NCBI RefSeq assembly: GCF_022354825.1 | Contig: NZ_CP031168.1 | Location: 1,365,501 to 1,429,500, forward strand | DNA length: 64,000 nucleotides | DNA from: Paenibacillus sp. H1-7 | Lineage (GTDB): Bacteria > Bacillota > Bacilli > Paenibacillales > NBRC-103111 | Direction of reading: 5' to 3' | Shown here: in pieces, positions 52,991 through 60,945 of the stretch | How the letters are laid out: every line of letters begins with the position of its first letter | How positions within the stretch are numbered: the first letter of the stretch is position 1 | Position numbers and translations under genes: made by a program | The notes under the pieces: generated by a model | The model's input: only the letters and a program-made list of their open reading frames with translations | Told to the model about the DNA's origin: nothing | The model's database searches: none

Positions 52991-53098
52991 GTGTTGAACG
53001 ATTGGAATCGGGAAAAAGCAATCCGGCTCTCCAGTCAGCCGCCGCTAAGTTTATATGCCTCCAGAGCCTTCTTCTATGGGGCGGTGACAAGCGGATGA
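52991..53098 (+). CDS. Leader ORF of 35 codons coupled to amj
   Basis: A GTG start at 52991 lies 6 bp after a perfect AGGAGG, stronger than the site in front of amj. It encodes 35 residues (starts MLNDWNREKAIRL, ends FFYGAVTSG) and its TGA overlaps the amj ATG as ATGA. No hydrophobic segment and no known motif. The strong site and the exact overlap argue that it is translated and that amj translation depends on it, as leader or coupling ORF. Too short for family assignment. Confidence 0.55.
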   Translation: MLNDWNREKAIRLSSQPPLSLYASRAFFYGAVTSG

Positions 53099-53898
53099 CG
53101 GATAAAGTGATTTGGGTCGCCGTGCTGACCCTTGTTATTCATGCGGTGGAGACATTGTCTTATGCGCTCCGTTTGGCCGGAGTGCGGACAGGCAAGCTGG
53201 CCGTAGCTTTGTCCTTGACCGGAATTGTAGTCCTCTTGTCGCGGACGTCCAATCTCGTCCAAGGGCCGATGATGGGCAGCGTCATCGACCAGGCTAAGCG
53301 CGATCCGAGCGTATCGCTGGAGGCGCAAATGCACGTAATGATCGCCGGGGCGTCGCTTGGCACTTTGCTTGCGATCGTCCTGTTCCCGACGGCGGTGCGC
53401 ATCTCGGCCAAAATGATTACGCGGCTCGAGGTTACCGGCTCGCTGCCGAAGCTCGTCCGCGATTCGGTGTCCATTCGCAGCCTGAAATATGCCGGCCGGC
53501 AGTTCAAGCTGCCGACCTGGTCGATGCTGTCTCGCTTGCGCGTCGGCGGTGTACCCAAACGGCTGATGCTGCTGAATATGCTCATTACCGGGATTTACAC
53601 CGTCGGGGTGCTGTCCGCGCTCTACGCCTCCTTCCTGATGCCGGAGTACAGCATTGCCGCCTCCCAATCGTCGGGACTGGTCAACGGCATCGCCACGATT
53701 CTGATGACGATGCTTGTCGACCCGCAAATCGCACTGCTGACCGACAGGGCGATGAACGGGCAAGCGAGCATGAGCTCGATCAGCAAAATGTATGGCTGGC
53801 TCATGTTTTCCCGATTTTGCGGCACATGGCTTGCACAGCTCCTGCTTGTCCCGTGTACGCTTTTGATCCAATGGCTCGTCCCGCTTGTATCGCAATAA
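53095..53898 (+). CDS. amj: Lipid II flippase Amj (alternate to MurJ)
   Basis: 267 residues, about six hydrophobic segments, with the family N-terminus DKVIWVAVLTLVIHAVETLS, then SLTGIVVLLSRTSNLVQGP and the late motif VDPQIALLTDRAMNG. Family knowledge: in Bacillus subtilis Amj (YdaH) flips lipid II when MurJ is missing and is induced by sigma-M under envelope stress. ATG 53095 overlaps the stop of a 35-codon leader ORF. No sigma-M promoter could be fixed. A terminator follows. Confidence 0.9.
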   Translation: MTDKVIWVAVLTLVIHAVETLSYALRLAGVRTGKLAVALSLTGIVVLLSRTSNLVQGPMMGSVIDQAKRDPSVSLEAQMHVMIAGASLGTLLAIVLFPTAVRISAKMITRLEVTGSLPKLVRDSVSIRSLKYAGRQFKLPTWSMLSRLRVGGVPKRLMLLNMLITGIYTVGVLSALYASFLMPEYSIAASQSSGLVNGIATILMTMLVDPQIALLTDRAMNGQASMSSISKMYGWLMFSRFCGTWLAQLLLVPCTLLIQWLVPLVSQ

Positions 53899-53923
53899 TT
53901 CCAATACATAGCACGTCGTTGTT

Positions 53924-53956
53924 GCCGTTCTCTCCATCCAGGGGGGCGGCTTTTTT
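53924..53956 (+). terminator. Terminator after amj
   Basis: GCCGTTCTC (53924-53932) pairs with GGGGGCGGC using G-U pairs, then six T residues. Confidence 0.75.
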
Positions 53957-54089
53957 GACTAATTCATAAAAATGGATGCATTATATTAAGCTTTTATGAA
54001 AACCATTGTAAAAAAGGAAATAGGAAATTTATGTCGAATTTTAAGGAGTAAAGATAGTCATTTTATACCAGAGGAGAACGTCGTTACCT

Positions 54090-54860
54090 ATGATCCAATT
54101 TCAAAATGTTTCAAAGGTGTACCCCAATGGAACCATTGGTCTGAAACATATTAACTTGACTATTCATCCGGGTGAATTCGTCGTCATAGTCGGGTTGTCG
54201 GGAGCGGGTAAATCGACGCTGCTGCGGTCCATGAACCGGTTGCATGAGATTACCGACGGTCAAATACTGATCGACGGCAGGTCGATTACGAATGCGCGCG
54301 GTGCCGAGCTTCGGCGGATGCGCCGCGATATCGGCATGATTTTCCAAAGCTTTAATCTCGTCAAGCGTGTCAGCGTATTGCGCAACGTATTGTCCGGCCG
54401 GGTCGGCTACCATTCGACGTTACGCACGCTGCTCAGGATGTTCCCGAAAGAGGATATCGAGCTGTGCATGAAGGCGCTGGAGCGGGTAAATATTCGCGAG
54501 AAAGCTTATTCCCGTGCGGATGAGCTGTCCGGCGGACAACAGCAGCGTGTCTCGATAGCCCGGGCGCTCGCACAGGAAGCGAAAATCATTTTGGCCGATG
54601 AGCCGGTAGCCTCGCTTGACCCGTTGACGACGAGACAAGTCATGGACGATTTGAAACGAATCAATCAGGATCTGGGCATTACGACTGTCGTGAATCTTCA
54701 CTTTATCGACTTGGCAAGAGAATATGCCACAAGAATTATTGGTTTGCGCGCCGGTGAAGTCGTATTTGACGGTCCGGTGGCCGAGGCGACGGACGAGAAA
54801 TTCTCCGAAATATACGGCAGGGCCATCAAGAAGGACGAGCTGCTTGGGAGGGAAGACTGA
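54090..54860 (+). CDS. phnC: Phosphonate-type ABC transporter ATPase PhnC
   Basis: 256 residues. Walker [10 protein letters not shown] near 35, signature [15 protein letters not shown] near 150, Walker [14 protein letters not shown] near 170, and the PhnC-specific stretch [24 protein letters not shown] near 86. ATG 54090 follows an AGAGGAGAA site. First gene of an operon with two permeases, the stop overlapping the next ATG. It energises import of phosphonates, phosphite or related oxyanions. Confidence 0.95.
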   Translation: MIQFQNVSKVYPNGTIGLKHINLTIHPGEFVVIVGLSGAGKSTLLRSMNRLHEITDGQILIDGRSITNARGAELRRMRRDIGMIFQSFNLVKRVSVLRNVLSGRVGYHSTLRTLLRMFPKEDIELCMKALERVNIREKAYSRADELSGGQQQRVSIARALAQEAKIILADEPVASLDPLTTRQVMDDLKRINQDLGITTVVNLHFIDLAREYATRIIGLRAGEVVFDGPVAEATDEKFSEIYGRAIKKDELLGRED

Positions 54861-55651
54861 TGTCATCCGAGCAAGGGCTTAAGCCGCTGCGCAAGCCATC
54901 CCATACCAAATCGTACATGTCGACGCTGCTGATTATCGTCTTGCTCTGGTGGAGCGCGGTTAAGACGAATGCAACGATCGACCAGCTGATCATCGGTTTA
55001 CCTGAGATGGGCAAGCTGCTCGTCGAGATGGTACCGCCCGACTGGAGTTATATTGACGTCGTATGGAAGCCGATGATGCAGACGGTGCAGATGGCGGTCA
55101 TCGGGACGACCGTCGGCGGTATAGTCGCTATTCCGGTAGCGCTGCTGGCAGCAGGCAACGTAACGCGTTCTCCCTGGATTTATCATCCGGCGCGGATTAT
55201 TTTGAATCTAATTCGTACAATCCCGGAGCTGTTGTTTGCGGCTTTATTCGTAGCTATTTTCGGTATCGGGGCTATGCCGGGGATTTTGGCGCTCTCTTTC
55301 TTCTCGTTCGGTCTGATCGCGAAGCTGACCTTCGAATCGATCGAGGCAATCGATCCGGGGCCTTTGGAAGCAATGACGGCTGTCGGAGCTAACAAATGGC
55401 AGTGGATTCATTTTGGCGTCGTTCCCCAGGTTGCAGCTCAATATATGGCCTATTTTCTCTATACGTTCGAAGTCAATATACGGGCGGCAGCTGTACTTGG
55501 GCTGGTCGGAGCCGGCGGGATCGGATTGTTCCTCGACCGGACATTGCAGCAATTCCGTTACGATCGTGCGTCATTAATTATTGTATTGACGCTGGCTATC
55601 GTCCTGATTATCGACTATGTCAGCACGAAAGTAAGGGAGAGGCTGCTATGA
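54860..55651 (+). CDS. phnE: Phosphonate-type ABC permease PhnE (first)
   Basis: 263 residues with about six membrane segments, the family motif NLIRTIPELLFAALFVAIFG near 115 and the EAA-like loop GPLEAMTAVGANKWQWIHFG near 170. The ATG overlaps the phnC stop (TGATG). It forms the channel with the second permease, to which it is clearly related over its whole length. Confidence 0.95.
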   Translation: MSSEQGLKPLRKPSHTKSYMSTLLIIVLLWWSAVKTNATIDQLIIGLPEMGKLLVEMVPPDWSYIDVVWKPMMQTVQMAVIGTTVGGIVAIPVALLAAGNVTRSPWIYHPARIILNLIRTIPELLFAALFVAIFGIGAMPGILALSFFSFGLIAKLTFESIEAIDPGPLEAMTAVGANKWQWIHFGVVPQVAAQYMAYFLYTFEVNIRAAAVLGLVGAGGIGLFLDRTLQQFRYDRASLIIVLTLAIVLIIDYVSTKVRERLL

Positions 55652-56439
55652 CAAATCCATCATTGAAAAAACCGTTCCGCATCCGGTTTTGGCTTGTAGC
55701 GATTATTATATTTGCCATTTATGCATGGTCGATTCTCGGCATTGAATTCGAAGGGCTTACCGAGAACGCAGGCCGGGATTTTGCGGCTATTTTACGGGGA
55801 TTAACCCATCCGGACTGGGGATACGTATATCTACCCGAGGGAGAGGATTTACTTAGAGGGCTGCTGGATACGCTGGCGATCTCCATCCTGGGTACCTTTA
55901 TTTCCGCTTTGCTGTGTATCCCGTTTGCATTTTGGGCGGCGAATAATATGAGCCGATTCCAATGGGTTTCAGGCTCGGGCAAGTTTCTGCTAAGCTTGAT
56001 CCGTACGTTTCCGGAAATTATTATGGCGATTATCTTTATTAAAGCAGTTGGTCCGGGTTCCTATGCAGGGGTATTGGCTTTGGGACTTCACTCCATCGGG
56101 ATGCTCGGCAAGCTGTATTCGGAAGCCATCGAGAGCTTGGATCTGGGGCCGACGGAAGCGTTGGTCGCGTGTGGAGGCAATCGGCTGCAGGTGCTCTGGT
56201 TTGCCGTTATGCCGCAAGTGCTGCCGCATTTCTTATCCTTTGCCATGTACCGGTTTGAGATTAACATCCGGTCCGCAGCGATTCTTGGTTTAATCGGTGC
56301 AGGCGGGATTGGTACGCCGCTTATTTTCGCTTTGGAAGCAAGGGCTTGGAACCGCGTCGGCATCATTTTGCTTGGGATTATCGTGATGGTTACGATCATC
56401 GACTACATTTCCGCGGCGATCCGCAAGCGGCTGGTGTAA
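55648..56439 (+). CDS. phnE: Phosphonate-type ABC permease PhnE (second)
   Basis: 263 residues. Motifs match the first permease: SLIRTFPEIIMAIIFIKAVG and GPTEALVACGGNRLQVLWFA. The ATG overlaps the first permease stop (ATGA), so the three genes are one coupled operon that ends at the terminator at 56492. The binding protein gene phnD is not in this operon but lies convergent, downstream. Confidence 0.95.
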   Translation: MTNPSLKKPFRIRFWLVAIIIFAIYAWSILGIEFEGLTENAGRDFAAILRGLTHPDWGYVYLPEGEDLLRGLLDTLAISILGTFISALLCIPFAFWAANNMSRFQWVSGSGKFLLSLIRTFPEIIMAIIFIKAVGPGSYAGVLALGLHSIGMLGKLYSEAIESLDLGPTEALVACGGNRLQVLWFAVMPQVLPHFLSFAMYRFEINIRSAAILGLIGAGGIGTPLIFALEARAWNRVGIILLGIIVMVTIIDYISAAIRKRLV

Positions 56440-56491
56440 TCATCGATTGAGAGAACTGATCACTAGCAAAGAGAAGCAAAATCATACAAAG

Positions 56492-56555
56492 AAAACCGTC
56501 TCGTAAGCTGAATCGTGCCAATCACGGCACCCTATTCAGCAAGGGACGGTTTTTT
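56492..56555 (+). terminator. Terminator of the phnC-phnE-phnE operon
   Basis: AAAACCGTC (56492-56500) pairs with GACGGTTTT, enclosing GCTGAAT/ATTCAGC and CGTGCC/GGCAC stems, then a T run. Confidence 0.85.
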
Positions 56556-56624
56556 AGTATAAGCGTACGGAAGTAGCTGCCTATCGGTCAGTGCCGGACT
56601 TTCGGGCGGAGATGTATCACAACC

Positions 56625-56655
56625 CAAAAATAAAGCCACCCTGTTTATGGGTGGC
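56625..56655 (-). terminator. Terminator of phnD
   Basis: On the minus strand GCCACCC-ATAAACA-GGGTGGC is followed by TTTATTTTTGGG, 11 bp after the phnD stop. Confidence 0.8.
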
Positions 56656-56665
56656 TTCAATATGT

Positions 56666-57628
56666 TTACTTTTGGCCGATCAATTTGGAATATTCACGAA
56701 CGACGTCGAACTTCTTATCGTCGGATTTCATGTAGCCGCGGTGCGAGTATACGTCGAAAATGATTTTCGCGCCTTCCGGATCTTTACCGATATCGATGAA
56801 CGCTTGCGCAATTTTATCTCTCCACGCTTGGTCCATATCGTTACGAACGGTAATTGTGTCGTTAGGGATCGGGGCAGTGAAAGCAAGCACCTTCGTTTTG
56901 GAGAATACGTCCGGTACATCCTTCACTACCGTGTTACGAGCGTCTTGGAAGATAGCGGCAGCGTCCACTTGGCCGTTAAGAACCGCGAGAACCCCTTTAT
57001 CGTGCCCTTTTACTTCAATGCCGGTAACGTCCTTCTCAGGGTCAACGCCGGCTTTCTTCATTTCGCTTGCCGGCCATACGTAGCCTGCGGAAGAAGTAAC
57101 GCCTTGCCAAGCGATTTTCTTGCCTTTCAAATCTTTAATATCTTTAATCGGCGAATCAGCTTTTACGATGATCATTGCTTTGTAGAAGTCCACGAGATCT
57201 TTCGTGTCTTTGCCTGTTGCATCCTCGATGCCGAAGCGTTGCGCTTGAAGCAGCAGGTCTGCCGCCTTCTTCTCGTCATGCGCCAGCACATAGGCGTTCG
57301 GAGGCAGGAAGCCTACGTCCACTTGCTTGGAGGCCATAGCTTCGATAACGGTGTTGTAGTTGGTCGATACGGATACTTTAACCGGAATGTTAAGCTTGTC
57401 CCCTAGCAGCTTCTCAAGCGGCTTAGCTTTTGCTTCCAGCGTTTCAGCGCTTTGGGAAGGAACGAATTGAACTCTCAATTCTTTAGGCACGAACCCTTTG
57501 GCAGCCGTTTCTTTCTTGTCTCCAGGCGCCGGAGCAGCCGGTGTAGGCTCGGGTTTCTTGGCACAGCCCGCTGCAATTCCCGCGGATAGCAACAGCGTTA
57601 AACTGATAGCTGTCATTTTTTTGAACAT
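56666..57628 (-). CDS. phnD: Phosphonate-type ABC binding lipoprotein PhnD
   Basis: 320 residues. A signal peptide with lipobox IAAGC-AKK is followed by a Pro/Ala-rich linker. The binding fold shows RVQFVPSQSAETLEAKAKPL, VDVGFLPPNAYVLA and KKIAWQGVTSSAGYVWP (the Ser-Ser-Ala turn that holds the phosphonyl group in PhnD). It is anchored outside and delivers ligand to the PhnE permeases. It is encoded convergently to phnC-phnE-phnE, an unusual split, and so is under its own promoter in the 211-bp region shared with the metallophosphatase gene. Confidence 0.94.
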   Translation of the reverse strand: MFKKMTAISLTLLLSAGIAAGCAKKPEPTPAAPAPGDKKETAAKGFVPKELRVQFVPSQSAETLEAKAKPLEKLLGDKLNIPVKVSVSTNYNTVIEAMASKQVDVGFLPPNAYVLAHDEKKAADLLLQAQRFGIEDATGKDTKDLVDFYKAMIIVKADSPIKDIKDLKGKKIAWQGVTSSAGYVWPASEMKKAGVDPEKDVTGIEVKGHDKGVLAVLNGQVDAAAIFQDARNTVVKDVPDVFSKTKVLAFTAPIPNDTITVRNDMDQAWRDKIAQAFIDIGKDPEGAKIIFDVYSHRGYMKSDDKKFDVVREYSKLIGQK

Positions 57629-57839
57629 TCTTTTTGACCTCCAGTTAATATTGGAATTTATTTCTTTTTATACTATAGCACAGAATACATGGAGCAACAG
57701 TAAAAAAAATGTTAAGGAGCACCGCGAAGTTCATAAAAAATGTTAATTCTTTTGTAGTAATTGATTGCATGATTGTATTTTTGATATAGTGAAAACAATC
57801 TAAACTTGAAAAAAATGGCGAACGGAGCTGATTCCTGTC

Positions 57840-59423
57840 ATGACGAACCGTCAAAGCTGCACGATCACAATTTTGGAGACAAGCGATCTTCACGGGTCGA
57901 TGCTGCCTATCCAGTATGCGAACAATGCCCCGACCGAAAGCGGCTTTGCCAAAATAGCCCGGCTGATTGAACGGGAACGCAGCGTTAACGAGCATGTCCT
58001 TTTTATAGATAACGGCGATTTGATTCAAGGAACGCCTCTGGCTTATCATCATGCCAAGAAGAACGACAAGGCGCCGAATCCGATGATCGCCTGCCTGAAC
58101 GAAATGAAGTGCGACGCGGCGGTAATAGGCAATCACGAATTCAATTACGGCCTTCCTTTTTTGCACAAAGCGATACAGGAGTCGAGCTTTCCGTGGCTCA
58201 GCGCCAACATTGTCGATGCCGAGAGCGGCGAGCCGTTTTTCGGGCGTCCCTACCGTATGATGGAGCTTCCGGAAGGAGTGCGGGTAGCGATATTGGGGCT
58301 GACGACACATTATATCCCGAATTGGGAGAAACCGGAGCATATTGCAGGCTTGCGGTTTGAGGACGCGTTCGAGTCGGCTAAGCGGTGGGTCGCCGACATC
58401 AGAGAGCAGGAACGGCCGGATGTCATGATTGTTTCCTATCATGGAGGCTTCGAGAGGGATTTGGCCACAGGAGAAGCGATAGAGCCGCTAACGCGCGAGA
58501 ATGTCGGATATGCGCTTTGCGCCGATATCGAAGGGATAGACGTGCTATTAACCGGTCACCAGCATCGAACGATTGCCGATTGCTTCATCCATGGGGTGGC
58601 GGTGCTTCAGCCGGGGAGCCAAGGGTCCTTCCTCGGAAAAATGCAGCTTCGCCTGGAGAAAAAGGAGGAGCGCTGGGAGATTGTGCAAGTCGAATCCGGG
58701 CTGCTGTCGCCGGTTGGGATGGAGCCGGTCGAAGCCATTACGGAGCTCGTAGCCCCGCATGAGAAGCTGACGCAGGAGTGGCTGGATAGCCCGATCGGCA
58801 AGCTGCTTGGCGATATGAGGATTACGGATGCGATGCAGGTGAGACTGAAGGAGCACCCTCTGATCGAGTTCATCAACCGGGTGCAGATGGACTTGTCCGG
58901 AGCCCCTATATCCAATACGGCTCTGTTTGATAATGTGTCTCCGGGCTTTCCGTCCGATATTACGATGCGCGATATTGTATCGAACTACATTTATCCGAAC
59001 ACGCTTCAGGTGATTCGAATAAGCGGGCAGGATATCAAGGATGCGCTGGAGCGCTCAGCCTCTTATTTCGAAACGTACGACGGGGGAGATGTCAAGGTAC
59101 ATCCTTCCTTCAACGAGCCGAAGCCGCAGCATTACAACTACGATATGTGGGAAGGCATCGAGTATAAGCTCGATATTTCCCGGCCACCCAGCGAACGGGT
59201 CGTGTTCCTGCAATTTCAAGGCAAGCCGCTCGACAGGCAAGCCCAGTACGATGTCGTTATGAACAATTACCGTGCGGCCGGCGGCGGCAACTACACGATG
59301 TTTCAAGGGAAGCCGATCGTGAAGGATATCCCGACGGACATGGCGGAGCTGCTTGCTACTTATATTATGGAAAAGGGAACGATCGAAGCCGAGCTCAATT
59401 CGAACTGGGAAGTGATCTGGTAG
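57840..59423 (+). CDS. Bifunctional metallophosphatase / 5'-nucleotidase, cytoplasmic type
   Basis: 527 residues. The catalytic domain shows all metallophosphoesterase blocks: ETSDLHGSMLP, FIDNGDLIQG, AVIGNHEFNYG, VSYHGG and LLTGHQHRTI. The C-terminal 5'-nucleotidase domain has TMRDIVSNYIYPNTLQVI and NNYRAAGGGNYTMF. No signal peptide, unlike UshA or YfkN, so it probably works in the cytoplasm on nucleotides or 2',3'-cyclic nucleotides. Divergent from phnD, which suggests a phosphorus-scavenging context. Only a weak GGAG site about 12 bp before the ATG. Confidence 0.93.
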   Translation: MTNRQSCTITILETSDLHGSMLPIQYANNAPTESGFAKIARLIERERSVNEHVLFIDNGDLIQGTPLAYHHAKKNDKAPNPMIACLNEMKCDAAVIGNHEFNYGLPFLHKAIQESSFPWLSANIVDAESGEPFFGRPYRMMELPEGVRVAILGLTTHYIPNWEKPEHIAGLRFEDAFESAKRWVADIREQERPDVMIVSYHGGFERDLATGEAIEPLTRENVGYALCADIEGIDVLLTGHQHRTIADCFIHGVAVLQPGSQGSFLGKMQLRLEKKEERWEIVQVESGLLSPVGMEPVEAITELVAPHEKLTQEWLDSPIGKLLGDMRITDAMQVRLKEHPLIEFINRVQMDLSGAPISNTALFDNVSPGFPSDITMRDIVSNYIYPNTLQVIRISGQDIKDALERSASYFETYDGGDVKVHPSFNEPKPQHYNYDMWEGIEYKLDISRPPSERVVFLQFQGKPLDRQAQYDVVMNNYRAAGGGNYTMFQGKPIVKDIPTDMAELLATYIMEKGTIEAELNSNWEVIW

Positions 59424-59457
59424 GTCAAGGTTTACGGCTAACTCAGCCTGTGAAATG

Positions 59458-59492
59458 AAAAAAGCTGGTGCATTTAATGCGCCAGCTTTTTC
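59458..59492. terminator. Bidirectional terminator after the metallophosphatase
   Basis: AAAGCTGGTGCAT/ATGCGCCAGCTTT forms a strong stem with A run on the left and T run on the right, between convergent genes. Confidence 0.85.
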
Positions 59493-59507
59493 ATTGGAGT
59501 AGGGCGA

Positions 59508-59867
59508 TTACTTGCGTCTTTTCAGAAGAGTTAATTCGCTATGAACTAAACGGTGGGACGGGTTAAGGTTTCCTCTCGCCGTTTTCCCAAAAACGCCAAG
59601 CAATGCGCTGCCAAGGACTCTAATTCTGACTTCAAATTGAAACACGCTGGAGTTCAGGTCGGTAGCTATGAAATTTGATGATCCTGGCGGGACAGTGAGA
59701 AGTCGGTTGCTAATCAGTCTTTTGCTTCCATTTAACTGGAATACTAGTACTCTTACTCTCACGTTCTTGGTGCGACTGTTGTTTAACACTTTTGTAAAGA
59801 CCGTCGTTGAACGATTGTTTGCCTGGTTCTCAAGTGGACCGGTTGAATACACTTTGATGCATGCCAT
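59508..59867 (-). CDS. Hypothetical protein, beta-rich
   Basis: 119 residues. ATG 59867 follows AAGGAG by 9 bp. No signal peptide and no membrane segment. The sequence is rich in alternating hydrophobic residues (VRVRVLVFQLNG, VFQFEVRIRVLG) and in Asn/Ser, as in small beta-sandwich or coat-type proteins, and ends with RLVHSELTLLKRRK. I recall similar N-terminal patterns in small Bacillus proteins of unknown role but cannot name a family. Monocistronic between the terminator at 59458 and the phosphatase. Confidence 0.7.
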   Translation of the reverse strand: MACIKVYSTGPLENQANNRSTTVFTKVLNNSRTKNVRVRVLVFQLNGSKRLISNRLLTVPPGSSNFIATDLNSSVFQFEVRIRVLGSALLGVFGKTARGNLNPSHRLVHSELTLLKRRK

Positions 59868-59962
59868 TGTACATCGCTCCTTCATTTTGATAGGTACAAT
59901 ACAAGAGATGCAAGAGGATGTCTCTTTGATTGGACAAAGCATCTGGTATTATCGCCGGAATA

Positions 59963-60574
59963 TTAACTGTCCTTCGTATGCAAATGGCGGGTATCGGCAA
60001 AGCTAACCCATTCAAATATCCTGCCCTTACAGCGTATCTCCGTTATAGAGCACTCTGCGATCAAGTGGCTTTGCTCCGCAATAAAATGAGGATGTCTAAG
60101 ATGCAATTCCTCCTCGCAGAACACATTGACCAAAAAATCGGTTATCAGCCCGCCGTGAGTTACGACGATCAAGTGATCCTCCGGATATCGCTCGGAAAGC
60201 TCCGACAGGCAGGAAGACAACCGTTCGCCTGCCTTCCTCGCAGAGTCGCCGACCGGCGGGGAGTAGTCGCGGTCCTGGGTGCACCGCTCCCACATCGCAA
60301 CAAACGCCTCGAACGATTGTCCCGGCAAATCTCCCCAGTTAGCACGCTCCCGCAGACGACGATCCTCTGAAACGGTAAGGTTTGTTGCTTCAGCAATCAA
60401 CGCAGCCGTTAGCTTCGCTCTTCTCAGCGGACTGCTGACGATATGCTGTATGGGCAATTGGCGAAATCGCTCAGCCGTCTTCCGTGCCTGCTGTACGCCC
60501 TCGAGGGTTAGACCGACGTCCTGTGACCCCTTTTCTTTTATGGCATGTCTGACAAGGTAAAAAGTTGTGCTCAT
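59963..60574 (-). CDS. Histidine phosphatase family protein
   Basis: 203 residues of the phosphoglycerate-mutase-like fold. The N-terminal phosphohistidine motif is YLVRHAIKEKG (RHA in place of RHG), the second Arg is in SSPLRRAKLTA, and the C-terminal His is in VVTHGGLITDF. ATG 60574 follows GGGAG. It may hydrolyse a phosphorylated metabolite (CobC/SixA-like); the substrate is unknown. It is upstream of and codirectional with the hypothetical gene at 59508 (95 bp gap). Confidence 0.92.
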   Translation of the reverse strand: MSTTFYLVRHAIKEKGSQDVGLTLEGVQQARKTAERFRQLPIQHIVSSPLRRAKLTAALIAEATNLTVSEDRRLRERANWGDLPGQSFEAFVAMWERCTQDRDYSPPVGDSARKAGERLSSCLSELSERYPEDHLIVVTHGGLITDFLVNVFCEEELHLRHPHFIAEQSHLIAECSITEIRCKGRIFEWVSFADTRHLHTKDS

Positions 60575-60945
60575 TATACCGGCTCCCGTCTTTTTCATGA
60601 TGTAGTTCCAAAACTAATTTGATTATTATTAAATTTAAAAATCATCTAACTAGATAATACACTATTTTCCAATTGCTTAAAAGCTCCTGTTCATTACGAC
60701 TCCTCATGTAGTGAATAATCGACAAATAGATCGGAGATTTGACTATGTCCATCTATCGTCAAGATGTCGTATATTAAAAGACAAGCTATGTTTTAGCGTA
60801 TATCTTAAGCCATTCCATATTGCAACAGTTGTAAACGCTCCCATCGGAAGGCAAAAGGTATGATCCACCGCGAGCCCGATATGAACAAGGAAGGGCTCCA
60901 AGCTTCCTTATTACAACAATCATGTGCGAAAGGTTGGGATTGATT
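60575..60945. other. Divergent promoter region of phosphatase and PL6 lyase
   Basis: 371 bp, AT-rich near 60600-60720. It holds a cre-like site at 60829-60843. A ten-codon ORF behind CGGAG near 60745 is too short to support. No riboswitch recognised. Confidence 0.5.
60829..60843. promoter_or_regulatory. cre-like CcpA site upstream of the PL6 lyase
   Basis: TTGTAAACGCTCCCA fits WTGNAANCGNWNNCW at all fixed positions. It lies 103 bp before the lyase start, placing it at or near the promoter and suggesting carbon catabolite repression. Confidence 0.65.

Noticed and set aside
57709..57746. Pho box upstream of phnD (two TGTTAA hexamers)
   Set aside because: Known PhoP boxes have hexamers repeated at about 11-bp steps; here the distance is 31 bp and no intermediate copies are seen. 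Kept only as a side remark.
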